This document shows positions 8,693 to 17,700 of a DNA stretch of 64,000 nt, in pieces. Source of the stretch: Mesorhizobium huakuii (lineage in GTDB: Bacteria > Pseudomonadota > Alphaproteobacteria > Rhizobiales > Rhizobiaceae); the NCBI RefSeq assembly GCF_014189455.1, contig NZ_CP050296.1, forward strand, positions 3,964,001 through 4,028,000, read 5' to 3'. Position 1 is the stretch's first letter, and every line of letters begins with the position of its first letter. The notes beneath the pieces were generated by a model. That model ran no database searches. It worked only from the letters and a program-made list of their open reading frames with translations, and was not told the origin of the DNA. The position numbers and the translations under genes were made by a program.

Positions 8693-9682
8693 ATGGCGGC
8701 GTTACGGAATCCGTCTTCAGTTTCAAATGGTTACAACGAAACTCCGGGCGATGGCGAAACCCTTCTGCGCAGTGGTCTCAGCCTGCGTCACATGCGCATG
8801 ATCGTCGCGCTCGACGACCACGGCCGGGTGAGCGCGGCGGCGCAGGTCATGAACATTTCACAGCCGGCGGCATCGCGCATGATCGCCGAGATGGAAGCCG
8901 TGCTCGAGGTCAAGCTGTGCGAGAGGCTGCCGCGTGGCATCACGCTGACGCCCTACGGCAAGGCGCTGGCCAGGCGTGCGCGTTCGATCCTGCTGGAAAT
9001 GCGCGAGGTCGATCGCGAAATTTCAGAGCTCAAGGCGGGCAAGGGTGGCTCCGTGTTTCTCGGTGCCGTGACGGCGCCTGCGATCGAGCTGGCGGTGCCG
9101 GCGATCCGCGAAATCCGCCGCATCTATCCACGCATCGAGATCACCATGCAGGTCGAGACCTCCAATGTCTTGGCGCGCGAACTGATCGCCACGCGCCATG
9201 ACTTCATCATCGCGCGCATCCCTGACGACCTCAATCCGCGGCTGTTCGAATCGCGTGTCATCGGCGTCGAGAAAGCCTGCTTGATCGTACGCAGTGGCCA
9301 CCCGCTCACCAGGGGCAGCGTGGTGCGGCTGGAAGACACCGCCGCCTATGACTGGGTCTTCCAGTCGGGTGGTTCGCCCCTGCGCCAGGCGATGGAGAGC
9401 AATTTCCTCAACCGCAACATCGCGCTGCCGGACCGGATCCTCAATACCAGTTCGCTGCTGCTGACGCTGGTCATGGTCGCACAGTCCGACGCCATTGCGC
9501 CGGTTTCGGTGCAGGTGGCGAAATTCATCCAGAACCCCGACGGGCTCGCTGGCGCCATCGACATCGTCCAGACCGAGTTCGACATCGAGGTCAGGCCCTA
9601 CAGCCTGATCACGGTCCGGAATCGCGTACTGTCGCCGGCCGCCAAGATGCTGCACGATTTCATCCTGCGCGAAGTGGGCTGA
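8693..9682 (+). CDS. gbpR: GbpR, LysR-family regulator of the chvE locus
   Basis: This is a LysR-type transcriptional regulator of 329 residues from the preferred ATG at 8693; an alternative start at 8591 would add 34 poorly structured residues overlapping a palindrome. The N-terminal winged helix is visible as HMRMIVALDDHGRVSAAAQV, then NISQPAASRMIAEME. The effector-binding domain follows from about residue 115 (VFLGAVTAPAIELAVPAI). Position divergent to chvE matches gbpR (galactose-binding protein regulator) of Agrobacterium, which controls chvE according to sugar supply. The name rests on that synteny plus family. Confidence 0.85.
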   Translation: MAALRNPSSVSNGYNETPGDGETLLRSGLSLRHMRMIVALDDHGRVSAAAQVMNISQPAASRMIAEMEAVLEVKLCERLPRGITLTPYGKALARRARSILLEMREVDREISELKAGKGGSVFLGAVTAPAIELAVPAIREIRRIYPRIEITMQVETSNVLARELIATRHDFIIARIPDDLNPRLFESRVIGVEKACLIVRSGHPLTRGSVVRLEDTAAYDWVFQSGGSPLRQAMESNFLNRNIALPDRILNTSSLLLTLVMVAQSDAIAPVSVQVAKFIQNPDGLAGAIDIVQTEFDIEVRPYSLITVRNRVLSPAAKMLHDFILREVG

Positions 9683-9788
9683 TGGAACAACAAGTGCACT
9701 CGCGCGTTCACGCCCAATCGGCATTCTCGCTGGAGCCCGTTTTGGGCGAGGGAACGAGGTGTCGATGTCAACAACTCGGGAGGTTTTG

Positions 9789-10121
9789 ATGGAACGTCGG
9801 TTGTTTCTCACTGGAATGCTGGGCGTTGCGGGGGCCGTGGCGTTTGCGGGCGTAGTCGGACCCGGCCGCGCAGTTGCCGGTATTCCTCAGGGCAACGGAA
9901 TTCTCGATGAACTGGACAAGCCGGATCCGGCTGTCTTCGAAGGGGATGACGGGGTCGAGGTGGAGCAGGTCTCCCATCGTCACTGGCATCGCTGGCATCG
10001 CCGCTATCACGGAGGAAGACGGCGCTACGGCTGGAGACGAGTTTGCCGTCGGTACTGGCGCCACGGGCGCCGCCATGTCCGTTGCTGGCGCGAGCGGGTT
10101 TGGCACGGCGTCTGGCTGTGA
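9789..10121 (+). CDS. Small Tat-signal protein with a His/Arg/Trp/Tyr-rich tail
   Basis: This is a 111-residue protein starting at ATG 9789, preceded by GGGAGG. The N-terminus MERRLFLTGMLGVAGAVAFAG resembles a twin-arginine (or Sec) signal followed by a cleavage region near AVAG. The mature part has an acidic stretch (DELDKPDPAVFEGDDGVEVE) and then about 48 residues dominated by His, Arg, Trp and Tyr, for example HRHWHRWHRRYHGGRRRYG. Similar short basic, aromatic-rich exported proteins occur in rhizobia without known function. Metal binding or envelope polyanion binding is possible. It appears to be a single-gene unit. Confidence 0.6.
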   Translation: MERRLFLTGMLGVAGAVAFAGVVGPGRAVAGIPQGNGILDELDKPDPAVFEGDDGVEVEQVSHRHWHRWHRRYHGGRRRYGWRRVCRRYWRHGRRHVRCWRERVWHGVWL

Positions 10122-10392
10122 CGAACCGTTGACGAAAGGCCGGCCACCGCAGCGTGGCCGGTGTCGTCACTGCGTAGACATTCAGGGTCCAAAGCTTGCG
10201 TCTTGCAATCGGTGCCGGGGCTGGCACCGACCACCCAACCGTGACGGAATGGGCCACCCACTTAGCCTTGGATCGCATCTCCCTAAGAAGGTGGCGCCGC
10301 GAAACATCAACAACCTCGCCCGGTTCCTCCACAAGAGGCAGATGCGCGTTGGCCAGGCTTAGACATGCCTGACCTATCCCGTGCCGATCCTG
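10122..10392. other. Gene-free stretch
   Basis: No convincing reading frame on either strand. A strong hairpin (CCGGCCAC and GTGGCCGG around 6 bases, near 10141-10162) follows the small Tat-type gene, but no T-run follows it, so it is only a possible terminator. Confidence 0.4.
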
Positions 10393-10551
10393 CTATCCGG
10401 ACAGGTTGCCAGCAGCGATCAATTCAGCAGCAAAATCTCCGGCCACAGCTGGAGCGGGTAGCGCGTTCAAATGGAGCGGGTGAAGGGCGTCCTCAAAAGC
10501 GAGGCGCCGGCGCATCGTGGCCTCGCTCATGCCGAGCTGTCTCGCGACCAT
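10393..10551 (-). pseudogene. Remnant of an AraC-type regulator (HTH end)
   Basis: A 52-residue minus-strand frame reads MVARQLGMSEATMRRRLAFE and then a short proline/alanine-rich tail to a stop. The first twenty residues match the second helix-turn-helix of AraC/XylS regulators (VA..LGMS..T..RRL). An in-frame TGA sits a few codons upstream of the ATG and no ligand-binding domain is present, so this looks like a truncated relic. The match is short. Confidence 0.35.
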
Positions 10552-10605
10552 CGGCCCGGTTCAGTCATCGGCTACCATCTCGATGCAGGGGGCATGCACC
10601 ACACG

Positions 10606-11016
10606 TCACATGGGTGCGGCGCCGATTTGTTGCAGTAACCCCAACAAGTCCGGCTGCCCACGTTCGCCGACGATCTGTCCATTCGACCAGTGATAGAAAT
10701 TCATCGCCTGGACGGCGATTTTCTTTCCCGTGGGTGGAACGCCGAAGAAGCTCCCTTGATGTGTGCCTCTCATGGTAAAGCGCGCGGCAACGTTGCCTCC
10801 CTCGGTGATCGTCTCCTCGAGAGTCCACTTGATGTCAGGAAAGCCGCCGCGCATCATTCCGATGATCTCGAGATAGCCGGCCGGTCCAGTCACCGGCTCG
10901 GGACGGCCGGGAACGTGGAACATTGCTTTCGGAGAGATGAGTTCCTCGGCGAGCTTTTCGCTCGCCGTGTTGATAAACTCGACGAACCGCTCCATGAGGC
11001 GCTTGCTGTCTTTCAT
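10606..11016 (-). CDS. SnoaL-like / NTF2-fold protein
   Basis: This is a 136-residue protein with the SnoaL-like cone fold: an N-terminal helix (SKRLMERFVEFINTASEKL), then MFHVPGRPEPVTGPAGYLEIIGMMRGGFPDIKW and a C-terminal beta region with VAARFTMRGTHQGSFFGVPPTG. Such proteins are small cyclases, isomerases or ligand binders, often annotated ester cyclase. An AGGAGA-like ribosome site lies upstream. It is divergent from the LysR-type gene at 11326, which probably controls it. The substrate cannot be told. Confidence 0.75.
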   Translation of the reverse strand: MKDSKRLMERFVEFINTASEKLAEELISPKAMFHVPGRPEPVTGPAGYLEIIGMMRGGFPDIKWTLEETITEGGNVAARFTMRGTHQGSFFGVPPTGKKIAVQAMNFYHWSNGQIVGERGQPDLLGLLQQIGAAPM

Positions 11017-11325
11017 GTCTGTTCTCCTGGGTAAGCGAGTGGCGTGAAGTTAGGAAATGTTGAACACTTGAGCGGCGTTTGTCGTGCCGACCTTCACAAG
11101 ATGGTTGTGGTAAAGGTCGGCCGGTCGTCGGTTTGAATTTCACGGAACGATGGCGGGTCCCGGCTCACCAAATTTGCATTTTGCACAACCTGCTCCATTC
11201 CGTTTGCCTGCTAGGTAAACCTTGACGCGACCAGGCGGGCCGAAGGGTTGATCCTTCCCGAACGCAATATCGGGCAAGTCGCTCATTGACGGAATGGGTG
11301 CCTTTGACCGAATAATACGGACGAA
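11017..11325. promoter_or_regulatory. Divergent intergenic region
   Basis: This stretch of about 309 bp separates the SnoaL-like gene and the LysR-type gene and should hold both promoters. A TTGACGG...AATAATACGG arrangement just upstream of 11326 loosely resembles a sigma-70 promoter. No clear coding frame is seen. Confidence 0.35.
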
Positions 11326-12231
11326 ATGTCCGCAATTAGCAGTCTCGAATCAATGAGCGGCTTGGTGGCGTTTGTCGCTTCGGTCGAGACCGGCGGCTTC
11401 GCACCGGCGGGGCGGCGTCTTGGTGTATCTGCTTCAGCGGTCGGTAAGGCCGTTGCTCGCCTGGAGGCCCGGCTTGGTGTCAGGCTTCTCCACCGTACGA
11501 CTCGCTCCATCGCGTTGACCGGTGAAGGCAATCTTCTGTTTGAACGCGCGATGCGCATCATCGAAGATGTTCAGGAAGCCGAGAATGCGATCGCCGAGAC
11601 ACGCACCTTCCCGCGTGGGTTATTGAAGGTGAGTATACCGGCGGCCATGGGACGCCGCATTATCGTTCCAGCGCTCGATCAATTCATCGCGGCCTATCCC
11701 AAGGTCGTTCTCGACGTCAGTCTGGACGATCGGATGGTGGATATCGTGGAAGGGGGTTTTGACCTAGTCCTGCGCACAGGTGGCCTTGACGACTCTCGGT
11801 TGATTGCGCGCAAGCTCGCGCCACATCGGTTCGTCACTTGCGGATCTCCCGCCTATCTGGAACGACGGGGGGCACCCGAGACGCCCGATGACGTACCCGC
11901 CCATACCTGTCTGCGTCTCCGGTTCCCCACGACAGGCCGGCTGGAATATTGGGCCTTCAAAGGATGGAAGCCACCCGGACGTCCAGCAAATGGGCCTGTG
12001 TTCAACGACATCGAAGCCGTGGCGCTGGCCGCTATAGCCGGCCTCGGCCTTGCCCAACTGCCCCACTATCTCGCGGCGCGTGCCATCGCGGATGGGCGTC
12101 TTCGCACGGTGCTCGCCGACTATGCAGTCAGTCGGGGCGACATTTGGCTCATACGACCTCCCGCGAGTTCAGAAAGTCCACGCGTCCGCGTGTTCGCGAC
12201 GTTTTTGACCAAGTTGATTGAATCGGTCTGA
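11326..12231 (+). CDS. LysR-family transcriptional regulator
   Basis: This 301-residue LysR-type regulator has an N-terminal winged helix (SGLVAFVASVETGGFAPAGRRLGVSASAVGKAVARLEARLG) and the usual LLHRTTRSIALT element. The effector domain from about residue 90 includes GLLKVSIPAAMGRRIIVPAL and GGFDLVLRTGGLDDSRLIARKLAP. It belongs to the DsdA/PtxR/CrgA-like subgroup seen in many proteobacteria. It likely autoregulates and controls the divergent SnoaL-like gene. Effector unknown. Confidence 0.88.
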   Translation: MSAISSLESMSGLVAFVASVETGGFAPAGRRLGVSASAVGKAVARLEARLGVRLLHRTTRSIALTGEGNLLFERAMRIIEDVQEAENAIAETRTFPRGLLKVSIPAAMGRRIIVPALDQFIAAYPKVVLDVSLDDRMVDIVEGGFDLVLRTGGLDDSRLIARKLAPHRFVTCGSPAYLERRGAPETPDDVPAHTCLRLRFPTTGRLEYWAFKGWKPPGRPANGPVFNDIEAVALAAIAGLGLAQLPHYLAARAIADGRLRTVLADYAVSRGDIWLIRPPASSESPRVRVFATFLTKLIESV

Positions 12232-12318
12232 AGTCGTCTCATCGAGATGCCAGTTCGACGGATACATTTCATCCGCAAGATTCCGGCAAAACCCTGATTA
12301 CGAGAAATTCCGGGAGTC

Positions 12319-12392
12319 TGGAGCGGGTAGCGGGAATCGAACCCGCGCGTTCAGCTTGGGAAGCTGACAGGCTACCATTACATCATACCCGC
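12319..12392 (-). tRNA. tRNA-Gly (anticodon CCC)
   Basis: The minus strand folds as a cloverleaf: acceptor GCGGGTA pairs with TACCCGC, the D arm contains AATGGTAG, the anticodon stem TCAGC/GCTGA encloses the loop TTCCCAA (anticodon CCC), and the T arm contains GGTTCGATTCC. CCA is encoded at the 3' end. It reads GGG glycine codons. Confidence 0.95.
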
Positions 12393-12489
12393 GCGTGCCC
12401 TCGTTACCATGAGGTTCGGCCTTCGGGCAATCGCAAAGCGATCCCGCGAACAAACGCTTTCGCGCTTCCCTCGGCGCTGGCCGCGATTC

Positions 12490-14376
12490 CTATTTTGCCT
12501 TGGCGACTTTGTTGCTGGCGGCGAAGCTTGGCCAGTATTTCGAGATGGCGAGCGTCGCGCCGGCGGACGAGAAATGACCGTAGTCGAAGTAAAGGAACTG
12601 CTTGGTTCCCGCGTCGGCATAGGAGCAGCCGGCCGCGTCGCACAGATAGGCCAGCGGGTCGATGAAAGTTGCCCCTTTGACGAATGGCAGCACCTGCTTG
12701 TTGATGTCCGGATCCATGGCCATCGGCCAGGATGTGTTCGCGACGTGCTCGCGTCTTGCGAAGAAAGCGATTTTCTGGACGTCGGCGATGAACTCCGGAG
12801 ACTGGCCGATGACATAGACCTTCACGCCCATGTCGCGCAGCCGGTCGACCGTCTTCTGCAGGCCGTCGAAGCCCCTTGCCTGGTAGTCGGTCCATCGGCC
12901 GCTCAGGATCACGGCCTGAATGTTGGCCTCGCGGATGATCGACAGCGCCCGTTCGTTGAAGCGCGTGCAGGCCGGCCGGGCATAGGAGAAGTAGCTCAGG
13001 TTGGGTGGGCAGCCGGCATAGGTGTACTGGATGACGTTGGCCTGGATTTTCTCGGCATTGGCTTCCAGCCCTGACACGTAGTGCGCGGCGAAGGAATCGC
13101 CCCACAGCAGCACATTGGTGGCAAAGCCATGTGTGCGGGTGCAGTCGGCGAGGTTCCAGTCCTCGATCCGGTTCGCGCCCTCGTTGAAGCAGACGCCGTT
13201 GCGCCAGTCACCCACCAGGACCCGTTCTGTCGAGAAGTCCGGGAACCGTTGCGGAAAACCCTTGCCCAGCGTACCGGCCACGCCGGCGGCGCACAGCAAG
13301 GCGATCGCCGTCGCCGAGAAGGCGAAGATTGGCAGCGGGGCGGTGAAGGCCCGCTTCTGGCGGAAAGGCTGCTCGACATACTTCCACGAGAATGTCGCCA
13401 GGGCGACGCTCGCCACCGTCATCGCCATGATCGTCGGCACGCCGATGGCTTTCAGCGAGAGATAGTGGACGAACGAATTGATCGGCCAGTGAACGAGGTA
13501 GAGCGAGTAGGAGATGAGGCCGACCCAGACCAGCGGGGTGAGCTGAAGCACGCGCGTGGCGACCGGCATCGGTCGGTCGGCATGGGGCTGGCCCGCATAG
13601 ATGAGCAGCGCCGTTCCGATGCAGGGAAACAAGGCATTGTAGCCCGGAAACGGGTCGCTCTCCGAAATCGTCAGAAAGCCAAAGGCGATCAGGCCAAAAC
13701 CGGCCAGCCCGATCAGTTCCGTCAGCGGACGGCTGGCAAGCGCCGGCGGCTTTCTCAGCATCAGCATGGCGCCCAGCGCCAGTTCCCAGATGCGCGTCGG
13801 CAGCAGGTAGAAGCCGGCGGTCGGCGCCAGCGTGGTTGCCATGACCGCCAGGGCAAAACTGCCGATGGCGATCGGCAGCAATATCGTCAGCCAGCGCTTC
13901 GCGGCGTATCGGTAGATCAGATACACGAGGATCGGCGCGAAGATATAGTATTGCTCCTCGACCGAAAGCGACCATGTGTGCAGCAGCGGCCGCAATTCCG
14001 CGTCGATGGAAAAATAATTGGTCGTTTTCCAGAAATAGATGTTCGACCAGAAGGTCGAGGCCGCGATCACGCTCTGACTGTATTCGTGGAGGTCGGACGG
14101 CAGCAGGATGAACCAGGCGGCGATGCTCGCAAGCAGGATGACAAAGGTCAGCGCCGGCAGGATGCGCCGCGCGCGGCGCCAGTAGAAGCGGCCGATGGAG
14201 AACTGGCCGCGCTCGAGATCGTCGAGCAGGCTGCCGCTGATCAGATAGCCCGATATGACGAAGAAGATGTCGACGCCGGTGAAGCCGCCGGGAATGGCGG
14301 ACACGCCGAAGTGGAAGAGCACCACGGGCAGCACCGCAACAGCGCGCAGGCCATCGATGTCGCGCCTGTAGTTCAT
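12490..14376 (-). CDS. Membrane O-acyltransferase (OafA/YrhL type) with C-terminal SGNH domain
   Basis: This protein has 628 residues from ATG 14376 (MNYRRDIDGLRAVAVLPVVLFH, the characteristic acyltransferase-3 start). The first half has about ten membrane segments with GGFTGVDIFFVISGYLIS and RRARRILPAL. The C-terminal half is a periplasmic SGNH hydrolase-like domain, with VLLWGDSFAAHYVSGLE near residue 420 and YFDYGHFSSAGA near the end carrying the likely catalytic Ser and Asp/His. Such proteins acetylate lipopolysaccharide O-chains or other surface glycans. It sits next to tRNA-Gly and a Gtr-like cassette, consistent with surface polysaccharide modification. Confidence 0.88.
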   Translation of the reverse strand: MNYRRDIDGLRAVAVLPVVLFHFGVSAIPGGFTGVDIFFVISGYLISGSLLDDLERGQFSIGRFYWRRARRILPALTFVILLASIAAWFILLPSDLHEYSQSVIAASTFWSNIYFWKTTNYFSIDAELRPLLHTWSLSVEEQYYIFAPILVYLIYRYAAKRWLTILLPIAIGSFALAVMATTLAPTAGFYLLPTRIWELALGAMLMLRKPPALASRPLTELIGLAGFGLIAFGFLTISESDPFPGYNALFPCIGTALLIYAGQPHADRPMPVATRVLQLTPLVWVGLISYSLYLVHWPINSFVHYLSLKAIGVPTIMAMTVASVALATFSWKYVEQPFRQKRAFTAPLPIFAFSATAIALLCAAGVAGTLGKGFPQRFPDFSTERVLVGDWRNGVCFNEGANRIEDWNLADCTRTHGFATNVLLWGDSFAAHYVSGLEANAEKIQANVIQYTYAGCPPNLSYFSYARPACTRFNERALSIIREANIQAVILSGRWTDYQARGFDGLQKTVDRLRDMGVKVYVIGQSPEFIADVQKIAFFARREHVANTSWPMAMDPDINKQVLPFVKGATFIDPLAYLCDAAGCSYADAGTKQFLYFDYGHFSSAGATLAISKYWPSFAASNKVAKAK

Positions 14377-14590
14377 TCGGCCGGTCCGTGTGGTGCGGTC
14401 GGCGGTATTGGTGCGGCGCAACTTGCTGTGCTGCTCATGCGGCGGCGTCCTGATACTGTGAAAAATGCCTGTTCGTTGGTCGCACAGGCCCATCCTCTGT
14501 TGCGCAACTTTGCTGCACTGCAACATGAGTGTCAAGGCGGGAAAACCGATGGTTCGATTGGAGAAGCCGGCCAGCGCGGACGTCGAAAAA

Positions 14591-16081
14591 TCAGGCGCCG
14601 GGCACGTAGATCACGGCATCGTCGTCCGCATAGGCCCGTTTCCAGCCCAACTCCGTGAAAAAGGGGATGCGGGTGTCGTCGGCCGTAAGCAATGCCCAGC
14701 CGATGGCGTATTTCTTCAACTGGGCCTCGAGCAGCGGCTTTCCGTCGCTGTGCCCCGTCGCGTCGTCGGCTTTCGTGAACCCGCCCAGGAACAACTGGTC
14801 CGTCCTGCCGTCGATATAGGTCTTGATGCCGTGGAAAATCAGCGTGCCGCCGAAATTGTAGGAGTTCAGCACGTTGCCTGTGAGCTGGTGATCCCTGGCA
14901 AATGCGAGGGCGCCGCTGGCGGATGTCTTCGGGCTCGGCGCCACCTGATAGGCACTGCCGAGGATCAAGACCGAGCCGACCAGCAAGACAGCCACCGCGC
15001 CGCATATCGCGTAGAACCGGCTGGCGAAGAGTTTTTCCAGCCCGTCACGTTTGTCCGTCAGCCAGGTCGTGGTCGAGAGCGAAGGGTATTGCTGTGCGAC
15101 CTCGACCGCGATCACCAAGGGGATCAACAGGAAGGGCAGATACACAAATCGCAGATGGGCGAGATAGACATGCAAGGCGAAAACGATGAACAACGCTTTG
15201 GCCCAGCCGATCCGCGGCCTCGATACCAACAGCCCGAACAGCGCCAACAGCATCGCCGCTTCCTGGAAGAGCTGTTCCTGGGCATTGAACGGCCGCCACT
15301 CCAGGATGAGTGGCACCGCCTCGTTGCCATAGGCCACGGTGAACGTGGCCAGGATGGCTTTCACGCCATAGGGATGCAGCAGGCTGACCAGTGGGCAGAG
15401 CAGGCCCAAAGCGACCCATTTCGCCAGGAGGGCGGGCTTCGACAGGCCCGAGCGCGTCAGGAGAGCGAGCCCGGCAAAGGCGGCAATGACGAAGCTCAGG
15501 GTGAACGTGGCGTGCAGGTTGGCCCACAAGACGACAAGTAGCAGCAGCCACAGGGGTGGGGCCTTCTCTTCCTGCGCGGCACGAAACAGCATCGCCGTCC
15601 AGACAACGATGATCGGCAAGGTGAAGACGTGGGGGCGCGCCGTATAGATCGGAGCGACCAGGAAGGCCGCTGCAAAGGCCAGCGCTATCGCCAGTATCGG
15701 CTTCAGCCACGCGCTGAGGAACCATGCCATCAGGAAGACGGTGAGGCCGACGGTGGCGATGATCAGCGTGACGACGCCATTCCAGCCGCCCGCGCTGTAG
15801 GCAAGGGCCAGAAAGACCTGCCCCAGCCATTCCTTGGCGATCCAGGGTTGGCCGGCGAACGTATAGGAATAGGGGTCGAGGGCCGGAAACGTCCGGTTTT
15901 GCAGGAAGTCCAGTCCGACCTTCACCTGCCACCAATTGTCGGGATCCTGCAGGATCGCGCCGGCAAAGGCGGCGAGCACAGAGGCCACGACGCAGGCGCA
16001 GAGAAGGCAGAAGACCAGCCTGATGCGTTGTGCGTCCCCGAGCGAAGGCGTTGCTATCGCGATGGCTGCGGCCTGGTTCAT
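14591..16081 (-). CDS. Polytopic membrane protein, possible GtrC-like glycosyltransferase
   Basis: This is a 496-residue protein from ATG 16081, which overlaps the gtrA stop (ATGA). It has about ten to twelve hydrophobic helices, an early periplasmic loop QDPDNWWQVKVGLDFLQNRTFPALDPYSYTF with the DP-D-WW pattern seen in membrane GT-C type transferases, and a C-terminal soluble tail (LTGNVLNSYNFGGTLIFHG...KTYIDGRTDQLFLGG). No named family is recognised with certainty. Placement after GtrB and GtrA suggests it is the specificity component that moves a sugar from undecaprenyl phosphate to a surface polymer. That role is inferred. Confidence 0.65.
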   Translation of the reverse strand: MNQAAAIAIATPSLGDAQRIRLVFCLLCACVVASVLAAFAGAILQDPDNWWQVKVGLDFLQNRTFPALDPYSYTFAGQPWIAKEWLGQVFLALAYSAGGWNGVVTLIIATVGLTVFLMAWFLSAWLKPILAIALAFAAAFLVAPIYTARPHVFTLPIIVVWTAMLFRAAQEEKAPPLWLLLLVVLWANLHATFTLSFVIAAFAGLALLTRSGLSKPALLAKWVALGLLCPLVSLLHPYGVKAILATFTVAYGNEAVPLILEWRPFNAQEQLFQEAAMLLALFGLLVSRPRIGWAKALFIVFALHVYLAHLRFVYLPFLLIPLVIAVEVAQQYPSLSTTTWLTDKRDGLEKLFASRFYAICGAVAVLLVGSVLILGSAYQVAPSPKTSASGALAFARDHQLTGNVLNSYNFGGTLIFHGIKTYIDGRTDQLFLGGFTKADDATGHSDGKPLLEAQLKKYAIGWALLTADDTRIPFFTELGWKRAYADDDAVIYVPGA

Positions 16082-16530
16082 GTCGCAACTCCGGGCAATT
16101 TCGCGTTCGTCGCGGCCGGGGCATCCGCGCGGCCGACGAAAACGAAACGGGCCGAGCCGAGATAGAAGATGACCGAGTAAAGGCAGTTTCCCGCCAAATG
16201 GACAAACGGGTTCTCGATGAGGCCGGCGGACATGGCGGCGATCACGACGCTGAGATTGGCGCCATAGGCGACGACAAAGGTTATGGCGTATCGTGCTACG
16301 GCACCGGGGCGAAAGCCGCCGGCACGTCCGAATGTCCATTGGCGATTGAGGAAGAAGCCAAGGGTGAGGCCCGCGGCATAGCCTGCCGCATTGGAAACGA
16401 TATCGCCGAGGCCCAGCGCAAGCCCGGCGAGGATCAGCGAGTATCCAAGCGCCGTGTTGAGAAGCCCGACGGCGCCGAAGCGCAGCATCCGCCAGACATC
16501 AAACGGAAGTGCCGACCGCATCCTGCCCAT
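16078..16530 (-). CDS. GtrA-family membrane protein (lipid-linked sugar flippase)
   Basis: This 150-residue protein has four hydrophobic helices and the GtrA motifs FGAVGLLNTALGYSLI near residue 18 and NAAGYAAGLTLGFFLNRQWTFG near 50. GtrA proteins are thought to flip undecaprenyl-phosphate sugar across the inner membrane. It sits between a GtrB-like glycosyltransferase and a polytopic protein, overlapping the latter by 4 bp, which indicates translational coupling in a three-gene unit. Confidence 0.88.
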   Translation of the reverse strand: MGRMRSALPFDVWRMLRFGAVGLLNTALGYSLILAGLALGLGDIVSNAAGYAAGLTLGFFLNRQWTFGRAGGFRPGAVARYAITFVVAYGANLSVVIAAMSAGLIENPFVHLAGNCLYSVIFYLGSARFVFVGRADAPAATNAKLPGVAT

Positions 16531-16562
16531 GCCGTTCCCGTTGCATCCGGTCGACCTTCGCC

Positions 16563-17588
16563 TCAGCCACGCGCCGCTCTTTTCGCCATCTCCTGCAGGC
16601 GATGGACGGGCAGGTCGTTGTCCTTGGCGGGCCGGTCGCGTGAAACGATTTCGCTGACGAAATAGAGCGGCCGCCGCTTCGTCTCCATATACATGCGGCC
16701 GAGATATTCGCCGAAGATGCCGAGCACCAGAAGCTGGACGCTGCCCAGGATCAGCATGATCGCGGCAAGGCTCGTCCAGCCGGGTACCACGTTACCCCTC
16801 GACCATTCGAGCAGTGTGTAGCCGAGCACGACCAGGCCGAGCAGACCGAACATCATGCCCAGCATCGAGGCAAACCGCAAAGGCACGATCGAAAAGCTGG
16901 TCATCGCATCGACCGCCAGCAGAACCATCTTCTTCAGCGGATAGTGTGTGGTGCCGGCAAAGCGCCGGTGCCGCTCGTAAGGGAAGGCGACCTGCTTGAG
17001 CCCGATCCAACTCACCATGCCGCGAATGAACCTGTAGCGTTCGGGCATCGCGTTCAGATGGTCAAGCGCCCGGCGGCTCATCAGCCGGAAGTCTCCGGAG
17101 TCCGGCGCGATCTCGACATCGACCATCCGGCCGAGCAAGCGGTAGAACATCGAGGCGGAAGCCCGCTTGAACCAGCTTTCGCCGTCGCGCTTCACCCTCT
17201 GGCCATAGACGACATCGAAGCCTTCATCCATCTTCGCCATCATCGCGCCAAGCAGTTCGGGCGGATCCTGGAGGTCGGCGTCGAGAATGAGGATGCGCTC
17301 GCCGCGGCAGAACTCCAGCCCCGCGCTCAAGGCGATCTGGTGGCCGTAATTGCGGGCAAGGTCGATGGCGACCACATGGTCGTCCTTTTCGGCCAGTTCG
17401 AAAATGGCCTCCCGGGTGCCGTCGGTCGCCCCGTCGATGACAAGCACGATCTCATAGGAAGGGCTTTGCTCGAGGCATACGGCGCTGACGCGTCGGTGAA
17501 GCTCGGCCACGCCGTCACGCTCATTGTAGCATGGCACGACGACCGACAGCGTGATTGCGCGGTGCGCGCCGATTTTTCCCGTTCCCAC
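16563..17588 (-). CDS. GtrB-like family 2 glycosyltransferase (polyprenyl-phosphate sugar synthase)
   Basis: This is a family 2 glycosyltransferase of about 341 residues. The catalytic domain begins ITLSVVVPCYNERDGVAELHRR, with the metal/nucleotide motif ILDADLQDPPELL and the GDFRLMSRRALDHLNAMPERYRFIRGM segment typical of GtrB/dolichol-phosphate mannosyltransferase relatives. Two C-terminal membrane helices follow (FASMLGMMFGLLGLVVLGYTLL and AAIMLILGSVQLLVLGIFGEYLGR). GTG 17588 is the preferred start; an ATG at 17693 gives a longer, non-homologous N-terminus. It would load a sugar on undecaprenyl phosphate for the adjacent GtrA. Confidence 0.85.
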   Translation of the reverse strand: MGTGKIGAHRAITLSVVVPCYNERDGVAELHRRVSAVCLEQSPSYEIVLVIDGATDGTREAIFELAEKDDHVVAIDLARNYGHQIALSAGLEFCRGERILILDADLQDPPELLGAMMAKMDEGFDVVYGQRVKRDGESWFKRASASMFYRLLGRMVDVEIAPDSGDFRLMSRRALDHLNAMPERYRFIRGMVSWIGLKQVAFPYERHRRFAGTTHYPLKKMVLLAVDAMTSFSIVPLRFASMLGMMFGLLGLVVLGYTLLEWSRGNVVPGWTSLAAIMLILGSVQLLVLGIFGEYLGRMYMETKRRPLYFVSEIVSRDRPAKDNDLPVHRLQEMAKRAARG

Positions 17589-17700
17589 CAAAGCCTGGCT
17601 CCCGCTCTTGGAATGGCAATAGCGGCAATTGGTTAGAAAACAGATAAGCCAGGGGTCGACATCGTGGCATCGGTCGGCTGACACGATGGACATGGCACCG

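Noticed and set aside
13081..14658. Plus-strand frame of 525 codons opposite the O-acyltransferase
   Set aside because: It is antisense to a gene with acyltransferase-3 motifs and has low-complexity composition.
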